DNA from: Leadbetterella sp964489955 | Lineage (GTDB): Bacteria > Bacteroidota > Bacteroidia > Cytophagales > Spirosomataceae | DNA length: 64,000 nt | Assembly (NCBI GenBank): GCA_964489955.1 | Contig: CAZBAV010000016.1 | Coordinates: 1 to 64,000, forward strand | Direction of reading: 5' to 3' | Part shown: piece by piece, positions 44,731-55,359 of the stretch | Layout of the letters: each line of letters opens with the position of its first letter | Numbering within the stretch: the first letter of the stretch is position 1 | The notes under the pieces: model-generated | The model's input: only the letters and a program-made list of their open reading frames with translations | What the model was told of the DNA's origin: nothing | Database searches by the model: none | Program-made: the position numbers and the translations under genes

Positions 44731-46359
44731 TTAATACCCCGGATTCTGCTCAAGAACTGCGTCTTTATTAAGTTCAATTTCTCTTTGAGGAATAGGAAGT
44801 AACATGTGCATGTCTTTCAGACCTTGTACAGGGTTAACAGGGTTATTACTGTTTAACCTAAGAGTTCTAGTTACCAGAGTTTTGGTACGGATGAGTGTCT
44901 TACGACGATCCTCCTCTCCTATTAACTCCCGTGCTCTTTCGTCCAAAACAAAATCTAATGTTACATCGGCTGCAGAAATCTGTCCTTTGGCCGGATATTC
45001 TGGAAATGCCCGCTGCCTTAATACATTTAATGTAGCTGCGGCATCAGCTGTTTTTCCTTGTAAAACCTGTGCCTCGGCTAAGTACAAATAGGTTTCGCCC
45101 AATCGCATAAGAATAAAGTCCTTAATCATGGCATAACCAAATGTGTCATTCGGATCAAACTGGTTCCATTTGGTGATATGCGGTGCAATTTTATGCAAGG
45201 TGTCTGGCCCTGTGTACGGAACCGGCTTTCCATAAAGATCTGGTCTTGCAGGGTTATTGTAGTAGAACTTCCTGCGTAGGTTATGCTTAGAGTTTCTTAC
45301 ATCTCCATCTTTAAACAAGCCATAAGCTACCCAGTTGCTAATCCTTAAACGAGCTACTCCACGCCCACCTAATGAGTCTGCTAACGTCATACCTTGCACA
45401 TCATAATACTGAGCTACCCAGTTTCTACGTTGTTGGGGATTATCTGTTATCCCACCTACAACTGTGTTCGGGTTCTCTTGCTCCATTACCCAAATGGCTT
45501 CGGTGTTACCCTGTGCCCGGCGTTGGTTTCCATACACAAACATATCTGAATAAAAATCTCCCGGCTGTGAGGTTTTTACGCCATATCTGTTTTTGATAAG
45601 GCTAAACTTGCCACTACTGATAATGGCTTTTAGCTGAACTTCTGCAAGGTCTGGCTTACCTATTCTCAGGTATACTTCTGCTAGCTGCTGCATGGCCATA
45701 TACTTGTTGGCTCTGCCATATAGTTTACCTTTGGAGTTTGTAGGTACTTCCTCAATATCTGGTAGGTTTTGAACCGCAAACACCAAGTCATTTACAATAA
45801 CTTCATCTATTTGTGCCACAGGAGTTCTTGTAAAGTCTGTCCTTGGGCTGGTGATAGCGTCTGTAACCAAAGGTACTGCTCCAAAGAACGTAACCAAGTT
45901 ATTGTAAGCATAAGCTCTAAAGAATTTCGCCTCTGCATTTATTTTGCTTTTAGCTGCATCTGTAAGACCTGAAAGAGCCGGGTCTTCTATACTATTTATG
46001 ATAATATTGGTATTGTTTACCATGATGTAGTTACGGTCCCAAATACGTGCTGCTCCAGCATCTTGCGGAGTAAGCAAATTGTAATTATAGTAAGGAATTT
46101 CTACACCTTCCTGGTTAGCTGTGGCATTTGCCACGTCTGTTCCTACCACTGGTAAGCTAGGCCACCCCTGCCTTCCGGACCAAGAATAGTAGGTACTCAG
46201 GTGGTTATAAAGACCTACCAGAGAGGCTTCAAAACCCAAAGCATCCTTTAGCGTAACTGGAGTATATGCCGAGTAAGGTTTCTCGTCTAGGTAGTCGTCC
46301 TTACATGAAACCGCCGTTATAACAGTGGCAATAAGCAATGTATATATTAATTTTTTCAT
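44731..46359 (-). CDS. SusD/RagB-family surface lipoprotein (RG-I locus)
   Basis: 542 residues. Lipobox AVSC (Cys19). The SusD N-terminal helices with INAEAKFFRAYAYNNLVTFFGAVPLV are clear, as are YMAMQQLAEVYLRIGKPDLAEVQLKAII, FILMRLGETYLYLAEAQVLQGKTADA and FVLDERARELIGEEDRRKTLIRT (all shortened from longer runs). It caps the SusC encoded just before it (19-bp spacer), binding the glycan on the surface. Rhamnogalacturonan is the likely ligand, from neighbours. Confidence 0.95.
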   Translation of the reverse strand: MKKLIYTLLIATVITAVSCKDDYLDEKPYSAYTPVTLKDALGFEASLVGLYNHLSTYYSWSGRQGWPSLPVVGTDVANATANQEGVEIPYYNYNLLTPQDAGAARIWDRNYIMVNNTNIIINSIEDPALSGLTDAAKSKINAEAKFFRAYAYNNLVTFFGAVPLVTDAITSPRTDFTRTPVAQIDEVIVNDLVFAVQNLPDIEEVPTNSKGKLYGRANKYMAMQQLAEVYLRIGKPDLAEVQLKAIISSGKFSLIKNRYGVKTSQPGDFYSDMFVYGNQRRAQGNTEAIWVMEQENPNTVVGGITDNPQQRRNWVAQYYDVQGMTLADSLGGRGVARLRISNWVAYGLFKDGDVRNSKHNLRRKFYYNNPARPDLYGKPVPYTGPDTLHKIAPHITKWNQFDPNDTFGYAMIKDFILMRLGETYLYLAEAQVLQGKTADAAATLNVLRQRAFPEYPAKGQISAADVTLDFVLDERARELIGEEDRRKTLIRTKTLVTRTLRLNSNNPVNPVQGLKDMHMLLPIPQREIELNKDAVLEQNPGY

Positions 46360-46378
46360 TGTATTCTAAAGTTTAAAA

Positions 46379-49300
46379 TTAACGGAGTGTTACATTCAGA
46401 CCTAAAACATAAGACCTAGTAAGCGGGTAGTTGTTAGACCAATCTCCAGAACCTCTGGTAGACTGTACAGCTTCAGGATCCCAACCAATCCAGTTGGTGA
46501 AAGTGTATAGGTTTCTTCCGCTGGCAAAGATATTTAAGCTGCCAAGTCCAATTCTCTCAAGAGCTTTTTCTCCGAATTTGTAGCTTAACGTTACGTCTTT
46601 AAGGCGTGTATAGCTTGCATCAGAAGCATAACCATAACCTCTAGGGTTTCTAAATGCCAATGAAGGGCGAGTTTGGCTTTGGTTCTCTTCTGTCCAATAA
46701 CCCACGTCAATAGGTGTATTTCTACGGCCCGACTCATCTGCATAACTTAAGTCTGCATTGTTACGGGTAATACCTTGTACGGTTTGAATAAAGATATTCA
46801 AGCTCCAGTTTTTGTAACTAAAAGTATTAGTCAAACCTCCAGTCCATTTAGGAGCTGTCTGTCCAAGGATTTTACGGTCTCCATCCGGGGTAATCCTTCC
46901 ATCACCGTTTAAATCGGCAAACTTTAAGTCTCCTGGCTGTGCACCCGGATCGTGCTCTGTTGCGTTTTCTCCTTTTTGCCAAACCCCAGTCATCTCATAA
47001 TCATAAATCACACTTATAGGCTGGCCTATAAACCATCTGTTTCCTAGATCGTCTTTCTTATCTCCGTAAAGATCCACAATCTTGTTTTTGTTAGCAGAGA
47101 AGATTAGAGTACTCTCCCAGGTGAAATCCTTTTTGCTGTAGTTCTTAGTGTTTAGTGTAACCTCAACCCCGGTATTCTGGGTTTCTCCTAGATTATCAAA
47201 TACGTTAAAGTATCCTGTTATTATCGGCAGATTTCTAAGTAGTAAAAGACCTTTGGAGTTGTTTCTGTATACGTCTATTGTACCATTAATCCTGTTTCCA
47301 AAGAATCCAAAGTCCACACCGATGTTCTTACTTAGGGTAGTTTCCCATTGCAAGTTTGCATTTCCCAGATTAGATGCCAATGCCCCAATTGTAGAAACTC
47401 CGTTAAATGGAAAACGGTTGGTACCATTTGTGGTTATGGTACGGTAAACGCTTATGGCTTCATTTCCTGATTCACCTACAGAGAGTCTTAATTTAAGATT
47501 GGTAATGTTTTTGGCATTTGCCATGAAGGCTTCGTTGGCAATGTTCCATCCCAAAGCCACAGAAGGGAAAATACCGTATTTAGACGTATTAGCACCAAAA
47601 ACCGATGAACCATCGCGACGGGCCGTAAACGTAAATAAATAACGGCTGTCATAAGAGTAGTTTATCCTTCCCATCTGAGAGTTTAAAGCATACCTGTCTG
47701 CGTAAGAAGATGCCGACTGAGTAGCTCCTGCACCCAAGTTATGGTAAGAAAGCTCATCGTTTACAAAACCTACTGCACGGGCTTCAGCCTGCCAATATTT
47801 ACGTTGTTGGGCACTGTATAAACCTGTGAAGTCTACATGATGTTTACCAAAATCTCTAGCCCATGAAAGGATGTTCTCTATAACATAACTGTTTGTTTCT
47901 GAGTTAAAGGTAGTAGCAGTACCGTTTAGGTCATATGCGGCACGTCCTACATACGAACCTCTTCTAGCTGGCAAAAATGAATACCCTCCATTAAACCTGA
48001 ACTTCAATCCCTCAAGAATGCTGTTTAGTTTAAGTTCGGCGTAGACATTTCCGTTTATATTGGTGTTTTTATCCGCACGGTCTGTACTTAAACCTAACAT
48101 TGGGTTCAAGAATAATTGTTCTGGAAACATAGGGTGTGTTTTATACGAACCGTTTTCGTTGTATACCTGACCGTATGGACTCATAGCAGTGGCATTAAGA
48201 AGGTTTGCCCTTCCTGTTCCATAGTCGTTGTTTACAATAAATAACGATGTACCCACTGTTAAGAAATCAGTCAGGTCTGCATCTAAATTAGAACGGAAAC
48301 TTGCCCTTTTGTAAGAGTATCCCTCTACCACACCTTTTTGGTCCATTAACCCACCAGAGATAAAGTATTTAACGTCTTTAGTTCCGCCGGATATACTAAG
48401 GTTATGGTCTTGGATAAACCCTGTTCTGGTAGCTACATCTAACCAGTCTGTTTCTATTCCGGCGTTATAATTTTCTAACTCGTCATAGTTAGGCACCGCT
48501 TGAGTTTGAGTTTGGCCTGTTTGTTTCAACCAATCTGCATATTTCTGTACATAAGATTGTCCGCCCCTAGGTTTCAATACGTGGGCAAACTCCTCAATTC
48601 CGGCATAATTATTATAACGGATCGTTGGTTTGCCAGTGGTTCCCCTTTTAGTTGTAATAAGTATTACGCCATTGGCTCCATTAGTACCATAAATGGCAAC
48701 AGCCGAAGCATCCTTAAGAATTTCCATTGACTCAATGTCATTGGGGTTAATATCGTTTAGAGAACCTCCCGTTTTGCTTAACGGAATGCCATCTACTACC
48801 ACAAAAGGCCCTGTACCTGCATTAATGGAGTTTTGTCCTCTCACTAAGGTTCCGGGCTGTGATCCAGGAACAGAAGACCCTTGGGTAATGGTAACCCCGG
48901 CCACAGAACCTTGCACGGCCTGCATAACATTGGTAACCGGCAATTGAGATAAACGCTCTTTAGGGACAGAAGCCACAGAACCTGTGATATCTGACCGTTT
49001 TTGCGTACCATAACCAACTACAACCACTTCGCTCATCATCTGGCTGTCTACCTGTAACACCACATCAACCACAGTTTGATTGGCTCTTACTACAACTTTC
49101 TGCTCTCCGTAACCAATAGAGCTGAAAGAGAGAGTTACTTCTGTGTCTGCCGCAGAGATTTTGAACTTACCGTTGGCGTCTGTCATCGTTCCAGAACTTG
49201 TTCCTACAACTTTTACATTTACGCCAGGAAGACCCTCCCCGTTTTCATCGCTTACCTTTCCTTCTATAGTTCTGTTTAAAACATAAGAAGGCACTTTTAA

Positions 49301-49450
49301 AGAGGTAATTGAAGACCCCGCAATAAACAGCCCGTTTAATTCTTTGGCGTTTGCATCTCCTGCAGAAAGTACACCTCCGATTAAAACTGGCAAAATCGCT
49401 TTAGCCTTAATGCTCTTCAATACATTACTGGATAGTAGAGTTTTTGTCAT
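46379..49450 (-). CDS. SusC/RagA-family TonB-dependent transporter (RG-I locus)
   Basis: About 1023 residues from the ATG at 49450 (MTKTLLSSNVLKSIKAKAIL), which starts a signal peptide ending near AGDANA. The frame stays open to 49615, but the extension lacks a signal. Order: carboxypeptidase-D-like domain (about 55-125, EGKVSDENGEGLPGVNVKVVG), the SusC motif SEVVVVGYGTQKRSDITGSV, plug and 22-strand barrel ending LNVTLR. No STN domain is present, fitting HTCS rather than sigma/anti-sigma control. It is divergent from the HTCS gene. Confidence 0.93.
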   Translation of the reverse strand: MTKTLLSSNVLKSIKAKAILPVLIGGVLSAGDANAKELNGLFIAGSSITSLKVPSYVLNRTIEGKVSDENGEGLPGVNVKVVGTSSGTMTDANGKFKISAADTEVTLSFSSIGYGEQKVVVRANQTVVDVVLQVDSQMMSEVVVVGYGTQKRSDITGSVASVPKERLSQLPVTNVMQAVQGSVAGVTITQGSSVPGSQPGTLVRGQNSINAGTGPFVVVDGIPLSKTGGSLNDINPNDIESMEILKDASAVAIYGTNGANGVILITTKRGTTGKPTIRYNNYAGIEEFAHVLKPRGGQSYVQKYADWLKQTGQTQTQAVPNYDELENYNAGIETDWLDVATRTGFIQDHNLSISGGTKDVKYFISGGLMDQKGVVEGYSYKRASFRSNLDADLTDFLTVGTSLFIVNNDYGTGRANLLNATAMSPYGQVYNENGSYKTHPMFPEQLFLNPMLGLSTDRADKNTNINGNVYAELKLNSILEGLKFRFNGGYSFLPARRGSYVGRAAYDLNGTATTFNSETNSYVIENILSWARDFGKHHVDFTGLYSAQQRKYWQAEARAVGFVNDELSYHNLGAGATQSASSYADRYALNSQMGRINYSYDSRYLFTFTARRDGSSVFGANTSKYGIFPSVALGWNIANEAFMANAKNITNLKLRLSVGESGNEAISVYRTITTNGTNRFPFNGVSTIGALASNLGNANLQWETTLSKNIGVDFGFFGNRINGTIDVYRNNSKGLLLLRNLPIITGYFNVFDNLGETQNTGVEVTLNTKNYSKKDFTWESTLIFSANKNKIVDLYGDKKDDLGNRWFIGQPISVIYDYEMTGVWQKGENATEHDPGAQPGDLKFADLNGDGRITPDGDRKILGQTAPKWTGGLTNTFSYKNWSLNIFIQTVQGITRNNADLSYADESGRRNTPIDVGYWTEENQSQTRPSLAFRNPRGYGYASDASYTRLKDVTLSYKFGEKALERIGLGSLNIFASGRNLYTFTNWIGWDPEAVQSTRGSGDWSNNYPLTRSYVLGLNVTLR

Positions 49451-49941
49451 TTGATTGAATATTTTAATGGTCAAAGTCCCATATTTTGGCGTTCGATATT
49501 GGCGGTCCGCCATTGTGTCTATCTGACATTTTTTTGGACACGACACCCAAAAGCAAAATATTTTATTTGAATAGTGCAAAATTAAAACACTAATTAAGGC
49601 GATGGTTAGGGGCAAAATCGTCTAAATAATGGGGTATTTTCGACAGAAAGCAGGAAGAAACGCAAAATAAAATACAACCAAATAACTCATTATAAACAAC
49701 TTAAATCTGAAACCTATTGTATTGAATTACGATCCTGATATGGGGCACTATATATCGTGGGAAAGTATATGTCCAGAAAGCTTTCCTAAAAATGTTTCAT
49801 CCTTAAATGGATTTAGTTTGACCCATGTAGAAACATAGTGTTAACTTGCATTGAAGTTTGGTAAGCCCTGAAATTTCTACTGGCTGTCCCTTGGATAATT
49901 TTGGTTCCAATCCAAACACCATTTTCTTTCAACCTAAATAA
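49451..49941. promoter_or_regulatory. Divergent control region between SusC and the HTCS
   Basis: 491 bp. It holds a degenerate AraR-like site (TGTGTCTATCTGACATT, 49514-49530), the palindrome GGCGGTCCGCC (49501-49511), a -7-like box TAATTTTG on minus (49584-49577) without a good -33 partner, GAAAGCTTTC (49776-49785), and inverted arms ATGTTTC (49792-49798) / GAAACAT (49830-49836) that could bind the HTCS. None is proven. Confidence 0.4.
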
Positions 49942-52900
49942 ATGATAAAACGGCTAGGCATAAGTATCCTATTTATATTAGGAGTAGTTTTTACTCCTTT
50001 TGCACAAACTCCTTTTAAGTTTGGATACATTACCGTAAACCAGGGTCTGGCACATAGTGACGCCGTAGACGTGTTACAAGATTCTAATGGTTTTATCTGG
50101 ATTGCGACCAATAACGGGCTGGACAGATATGATGGCTATGGTATAAAAAACTACCAACTACCGAATGCCAATGTTAACGGACTGTATAACAATAGAATTT
50201 CTGACATCCATATATCCGAAAATGGAACACTTTGGGCTGCCCCGGAAGAGCAAGGGGTGTTTTTCCTTGACCCCTCTACCGGTTCTTTTAAAAGTATAAC
50301 GGAAAGAACAACGAAGCCCCAATGGCAAAAAACGTTGGGTAATATATCCCCTCGGTCTATTACCAGTATAGCGAATGACATCCTTGTAATAGGGACCCGT
50401 GTGCAAGGAGTCTTTATTATACAGTTTGATAAGAATGACCAAATAAAAGATATCCAACAAATACAAACTACTAAAACTACCAGTCAACCTCCCGTACACA
50501 AAGTAGAAAGAGCAATAAAAAAAGGTATTTGGGTAGGTACACAAGGCCAAGGTTTATGGCTATTGGAAAGAAAAAATGAAAAATACATACCGAGACAAAT
50601 TACAGAATGGAAAGAGCCGAGTGTAAATGCACTGTTTCTAAAACCTGACTCTACACTTTGGATATCATCTGCCAACCAGGTAGGACTATTGGATCAAAAA
50701 AATGGTATACATATTACCCATTTACAAGGTTCATTTGCATCTATAAATTGTTTGTTTGAGGATTCTAGTAAACGACTTTGGGTGGGAACAAACTTTGGTT
50801 TGCACATGATACAGAATTTGCAAACAGAGGCTAATGGCACGCTAAGCTTCCAAAGTAGAATTTTTGCGGCAGAAGGCGAACAAGGAAACAGTTTAAACTC
50901 TAACCGTGTGCATCAATTGTTCGAAGACCAATTCCACAATCTTTGGATAGCGGCCTCCGCTGGCGGGCTAAATAAGCTAAATCTCCTGGCCAAGCCGTTC
51001 CTCCATTTAAAAAGAAATCCGAACGCTTCTCCAACTTTAGCAGATAACTACATAAACACCATACTTAAAGACTCTGAAAACGAACACCTATGGATTGGAA
51101 CCCGAAACGGGATTTCTCGCTATGACTTACAAACAAAAACGTACCGGAACCTCCTTAACAACACCAGCCCAGGTGGTTTAAGCAATGTAAGTGTTTCTAA
51201 TTTTTATGACAACAAAAAAGGCTCACTTTGGGTTATTACCCGCTGGGATGGCATATATATTTTGGATAAGAGTAGTATGAACTTACGAAAATTGCCTGAC
51301 GTACCCGGGCAACGTCCTTTTAACCAAATTGAACCCCTTTCTGTGGTGGAAGACAAAGAAGGAAACATCTGGATAGCCACCTTTTATGCAGGAATTTTCG
51401 TTTTCGATAAAACTGGAAACCCCATCACTACATTTAGTACAGGAAACTCTCCTCTCCCTACCGACAACCTCACTTTTTTAATGCCAGATGGTGAAAATAT
51501 GTGGGTAAGCAGCCGTAACGCAGGCGTTTTTAAACTAAAATACAATAGCAAGAAGATTGAAGTGGCAAAACATTTCAACTTTGCCCCAAATGATAAAGAC
51601 GGTCTTAAATTCAATTATACCTGGCCTCTTCTAAAGGACCGAAAAGGAAATATTTGGGTAGGAACCATTGGAGGTGGCCTTCACCTAATCCAGACTATAA
51701 ATGGGAAAGAGTCTATAATTCGCTACGATAAATGGTTACCCGAAAACAATGTAGAGAGTATTCTGGAGGGAGAAAATGGCGAAATTTGGATTGGCGGCCG
51801 AGGCTTGTACCGCTTTGACCCCGAGAAGAAAACCTACTTGCATTATGATGTGGCAGATGGCCTCCAAAGCAATTCCTTTAAAGTGGGGGCGGCTACCAAA
51901 GACCCAAAAGGAACACTATTTTTTGGCGGAATAAACGGCATTACTTATTTTAAACCAAACGAGATTAAGTCCAACCCCTACCCTCCCCAAATGCAAATTA
52001 CCCAGCTAAGGATAGTAAGTTATGATTCTTCTCCTGAGGACAGCGAACATCCGAGAGCCGTAATTAATGGCCCATTTGGAAAGGAAAGTACTATTACTAT
52101 AAAGGACTCAGAGAATGATTTCTCTATAGATTTTGTAGGTCTTAACTACCATAATCCTCAAAAACAACATTATGCTTACAAATTAGAAGGCTACCACCAA
52201 AGCTGGGTTCCGCTTCCTGAAGGACAAAGAATGGTGGCCTTTGCCAGTTTACCAGCAGGGGATTATAAATTTATGGTAAAGGCCGATAATGGAGATGGCG
52301 TTTGGGCAGAGCAGCCTGCTGTTTTGCATTTAAAAATATTACCGCCTTGGTACAAAGCCTGGTGGGCTTACTTACTTTATACAGCACTTCTTGCGACCGC
52401 ATTGGTTTGGTATAAAAATATCACTCGAAGACAGCGGGCCTTAAAAGAAAAAATGGTTCGTGAACAAATGGAGCATGATAAGCAGACCGAAATTGCAGAA
52501 ATGAAGTTAGATTTCTTTACACAGGTTTCTCATGAACTCCGTACTCCGCTTACACTCATTGTAAATCCTGCCGAAGAGGTTCTTAAGGCCATTCAACCAG
52601 ACTCTCCGACCAAACAAAAAGCCGAGTTGGTACACAAACAGGCCAACAAACTACTTAGTTTGGTAAACCAACTCATGGATTTCCGAAAAATAGAAGCCGG
52701 AAACTTGGATTTACAGCTACAAAGTGCGGACATTATTGATTTTATAACAGAGATTTTCCTGATTTTTAAGATTAAAGCTGGGGAGCAAAACATCCAGTAT
52801 AATTTGGATAGCCCGATTAAAAGTCTCTACATGAATTTTGATCCGGGAAAACTGGAAATAATCTTAACCAATTTACTTTCAAACGCATTTAAACATACCC

Positions 52901-54027
52901 CAGATAATGGCACCATAAGCCTGAAAATATGGCAAGAAGATTTACTTTTTATTCAAGTAAAGGACTCCGGAGAAGGTATTGCTCCAAACGAAATAAAACA
53001 CATCTTCGAACCATTTTACCAAGCTATAAAAAAGGCAACTCCAAAGAATAAAGGTACAGGAATTGGCTTGTCTTTAGTTCGGGACTTCACCAAAATGCAT
53101 GGTGGCACAGTTTCTGTAAATAGCGTACCGGGAGTAGGCTCTGAGTTTACCGTATCTTTCCCGATATCAAGCGGCCTGGTAGAAAAGCCAAAGGAAGAGA
53201 TTTTTCCTCAAACTTACACTCCAAATGTGGTAGTAGAACAGATACGTCCGCAGTTTACTGGAGAAAAAATCCTTATAGTAGAGGACAATGATGACCTGAG
53301 AAAATATCTTACGGACCTTTTTAGTCCTTATTTACAAATCCTAACTGCCATAAACGGAAAAGAAGCGTTAAACCACCTCGGACAAAACCCTCCTGACCTT
53401 ATTCTAAGTGATGTCATGATGCCCGAAATGGATGGTCTAGAACTATGCAACAAAGTTAAAGAAGCTCCGAAGACATCACATATACCCGTGGTTCTTATTA
53501 CTGCTAGGGCAGCGGCTCTGCATGAGTTAGAAGGTCTTGAAAGTGGTGCTGACGATTATATTGTTAAACCTTTTAATCCCAAACTTTTAGTGTCTAAAAT
53601 ACTCGCTATTTTAGCTAACCGCAGAAAGGTTCGGGAATATTATCATAAGCAAGTATTATTAGAACCGAAGGTTGCTGTAGTCCCTGATTCAGACCGCATT
53701 TTTATAGAAAATGCAATGGCAATTATTGAGCAAAACCTTACAAACGAACAGTTTAGTGTACTGATTTTGGTACAAGAGTCTAATATGAGCCAATCTGCAT
53801 TTTATCGAAAACTGAAAAACATTACGGGCCAATCTGTAGTAGAGTTTATCCGGGATGTACGTATAAAACGAGCCGCACAATTACTATCTAACGGAAAGTT
53901 TCGGGTGACGGAAGTTATGAGTATGGTGGGTATGGAAGACTACAAGTATTTCTTATCCGCCTTCCAAAAAGTCTACAATATTTCACCATCAGAGTATGCA
54001 AAATCAATAGGCAAAGGGCCTAATTAA
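49942..54027 (+). CDS. Hybrid two-component system sensor/regulator (HTCS)
   Basis: 1361 residues, one chain. After a signal peptide (1-21) come two seven-bladed reg_prop propellers (about 25-730, many W(I/V)G/A(T/S) turns such as IWIGTRNGISRYD), a Y_Y_Y domain (about 735-810), one transmembrane helix (about 815-835), HisKA with H864 in VSHELRTPLTLI, HATPase (NLLSNAFKHTPDNGTISL and GTGIGLSLVRDF), a receiver with D1157 in LILSDVMMPEMDG, and an AraC-type HTH (about 1260-1358). Periplasmic binding of an oligosaccharide leads to gene activation. It is divergent from the SusC of the RG-I locus, its probable target. Its stop overlaps the rhamnulokinase stop (convergent). Confidence 0.96.
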   Translation: MIKRLGISILFILGVVFTPFAQTPFKFGYITVNQGLAHSDAVDVLQDSNGFIWIATNNGLDRYDGYGIKNYQLPNANVNGLYNNRISDIHISENGTLWAAPEEQGVFFLDPSTGSFKSITERTTKPQWQKTLGNISPRSITSIANDILVIGTRVQGVFIIQFDKNDQIKDIQQIQTTKTTSQPPVHKVERAIKKGIWVGTQGQGLWLLERKNEKYIPRQITEWKEPSVNALFLKPDSTLWISSANQVGLLDQKNGIHITHLQGSFASINCLFEDSSKRLWVGTNFGLHMIQNLQTEANGTLSFQSRIFAAEGEQGNSLNSNRVHQLFEDQFHNLWIAASAGGLNKLNLLAKPFLHLKRNPNASPTLADNYINTILKDSENEHLWIGTRNGISRYDLQTKTYRNLLNNTSPGGLSNVSVSNFYDNKKGSLWVITRWDGIYILDKSSMNLRKLPDVPGQRPFNQIEPLSVVEDKEGNIWIATFYAGIFVFDKTGNPITTFSTGNSPLPTDNLTFLMPDGENMWVSSRNAGVFKLKYNSKKIEVAKHFNFAPNDKDGLKFNYTWPLLKDRKGNIWVGTIGGGLHLIQTINGKESIIRYDKWLPENNVESILEGENGEIWIGGRGLYRFDPEKKTYLHYDVADGLQSNSFKVGAATKDPKGTLFFGGINGITYFKPNEIKSNPYPPQMQITQLRIVSYDSSPEDSEHPRAVINGPFGKESTITIKDSENDFSIDFVGLNYHNPQKQHYAYKLEGYHQSWVPLPEGQRMVAFASLPAGDYKFMVKADNGDGVWAEQPAVLHLKILPPWYKAWWAYLLYTALLATALVWYKNITRRQRALKEKMVREQMEHDKQTEIAEMKLDFFTQVSHELRTPLTLIVNPAEEVLKAIQPDSPTKQKAELVHKQANKLLSLVNQLMDFRKIEAGNLDLQLQSADIIDFITEIFLIFKIKAGEQNIQYNLDSPIKSLYMNFDPGKLEIILTNLLSNAFKHTPDNGTISLKIWQEDLLFIQVKDSGEGIAPNEIKHIFEPFYQAIKKATPKNKGTGIGLSLVRDFTKMHGGTVSVNSVPGVGSEFTVSFPISSGLVEKPKEEIFPQTYTPNVVVEQIRPQFTGEKILIVEDNDDLRKYLTDLFSPYLQILTAINGKEALNHLGQNPPDLILSDVMMPEMDGLELCNKVKEAPKTSHIPVVLITARAAALHELEGLESGADDYIVKPFNPKLLVSKILAILANRRKVREYYHKQVLLEPKVAVVPDSDRIFIENAMAIIEQNLTNEQFSVLILVQESNMSQSAFYRKLKNITGQSVVEFIRDVRIKRAAQLLSNGKFRVTEVMSMVGMEDYKYFLSAFQKVYNISPSEYAKSIGKGPN

Positions 54028-55358
54028 GCCCTTGCACTTTTTAGCCGAATCAAATCAGATGGAACATCTTTGGTATTCCAGTCATTATGCAACACCAAAG
54101 CCGCTCCTAAAGCCGACGCCTGCGGAACTTCAGATGTATAAACTTCTAAATGAGGATACACATTGGCCAGCATCTTCATAAAAATATCGTTCTTGCCAAA
54201 ACCACCGTCTACAAAAATCTTAGTTACAGCCGTTCCTTCCAAAACCAAATCAGTAGACAATTTCTGTAAGGCAATCAAATCTGCAATTAACTGATGATAG
54301 GCTTCTCCGGCAGTTTCCTGATCTATTTCTCTTTCAAAACCTTCCAGCGGATTTTGTACCACGTAATTACTTAAATCAAGCGGTTTAACAGAACTAGAGG
54401 CATTAAAAGGCAGATTGAAAAGCTGTTTTGCTTCTACTCCAAAATGTTTTGCAATCCGCTCGCTTTGCTGCTCATGAAAAAGACCTGAAAGAAGTCTAGA
54501 TGCTTTTATAGCTTGTCCGTTTGTTTTTAAATAACAAAGGCAGTCGTTTGCCAGCTCTTCCTGACTTAATGACTGATCATTAAACGGATTAATAGAAATA
54601 CTCCACGTGCCGGTAGAAAGCAATAAAAATGGTTCATGAAAAGTCTTTAAGTAAGGAATCAAAGCCGAAGAAGAATCATGCAAACCGATTCCCACCGCTA
54701 AACCGTTTTCTTGCTTAAAAGGCTCTTCTGCCGGATGCACTTTGCCTAAAAAACGCAGAACATCTTCGGCTTCCAGCCATCTATGGTATTTTCCTTCTGA
54801 ATAATCCCAAAGATTGGTATGGCAACCTACGCTGGTTAAATCAGTTACTTTCTTTCCCGAAAACAAAAAACTCAGGTAGTTGGGTAAATGAAGAATGCGT
54901 TTTACATACGGAAAAACGGCTGTTCTCTCGTGCTTCATTCTGTAAATAAGCATCCCGCTGTTTAAGCTTCCTAAAACCGGAGAAGCCGCTCTTCTCGAAA
55001 ACTCTTCTTCTCCATCATAATCCTGATAAAACTTAGCTTTCAGCTCTTCAGGATACGCTTTCAGGTAATTATAAAGCGGCGTAAGCACTTTGCCGTTCCC
55101 GTCTAAAAAAACCAGCGTTGCTCCATAACTACTAAAGTTCAGAGCCTTCAGATTAAAATCTGAAAGCCCTTTTACTTCTTCAAAAACTTCATATATCCAG
55201 GCCGTTAATTTCGGAAGATCCTCGCAAGAATCTCCGTCTTCGTCTGCCGTTTCTTCTAAAAAAATACTCTTTTCCCACACGATGCTATAGCTCTCGTCGA
55301 AAAGAAAAGCTTTTTTATTGGTCTTCCCAATATCGTAAATTAATACTACGTCTTTCAT
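54024..55358 (-). CDS. rhaB: Rhamnulokinase-type FGGY kinase
   Basis: 444 residues. It starts VVLIYDIGKTNKKAFLFDE, the N-terminal ATP-binding fold, and has a phosphate loop motif VGIGLHDSSSALIPYL and STGTWSISINPF. The C-terminal pair is KIFVDGGFGKNDIFMKML and PQASALGAALVLH. It phosphorylates L-rhamnulose (or a related deoxyketose such as fuculose) at C1. It follows the isomerase by 1 bp, so the two are co-translated. The rhamnose assignment rests on the neighbours. It overlaps the HTCS stop by 4 bases at its 3' end. Confidence 0.88.
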   Translation of the reverse strand: MKDVVLIYDIGKTNKKAFLFDESYSIVWEKSIFLEETADEDGDSCEDLPKLTAWIYEVFEEVKGLSDFNLKALNFSSYGATLVFLDGNGKVLTPLYNYLKAYPEELKAKFYQDYDGEEEFSRRAASPVLGSLNSGMLIYRMKHERTAVFPYVKRILHLPNYLSFLFSGKKVTDLTSVGCHTNLWDYSEGKYHRWLEAEDVLRFLGKVHPAEEPFKQENGLAVGIGLHDSSSALIPYLKTFHEPFLLLSTGTWSISINPFNDQSLSQEELANDCLCYLKTNGQAIKASRLLSGLFHEQQSERIAKHFGVEAKQLFNLPFNASSSVKPLDLSNYVVQNPLEGFEREIDQETAGEAYHQLIADLIALQKLSTDLVLEGTAVTKIFVDGGFGKNDIFMKMLANVYPHLEVYTSEVPQASALGAALVLHNDWNTKDVPSDLIRLKSARA

Positions 55359-55359
55359 A

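Noticed and set aside
49451..49615. Longer form of the RG-I SusC starting at 49615
   Set aside because: The extra 55 residues would bury the signal peptide that begins at 49450.
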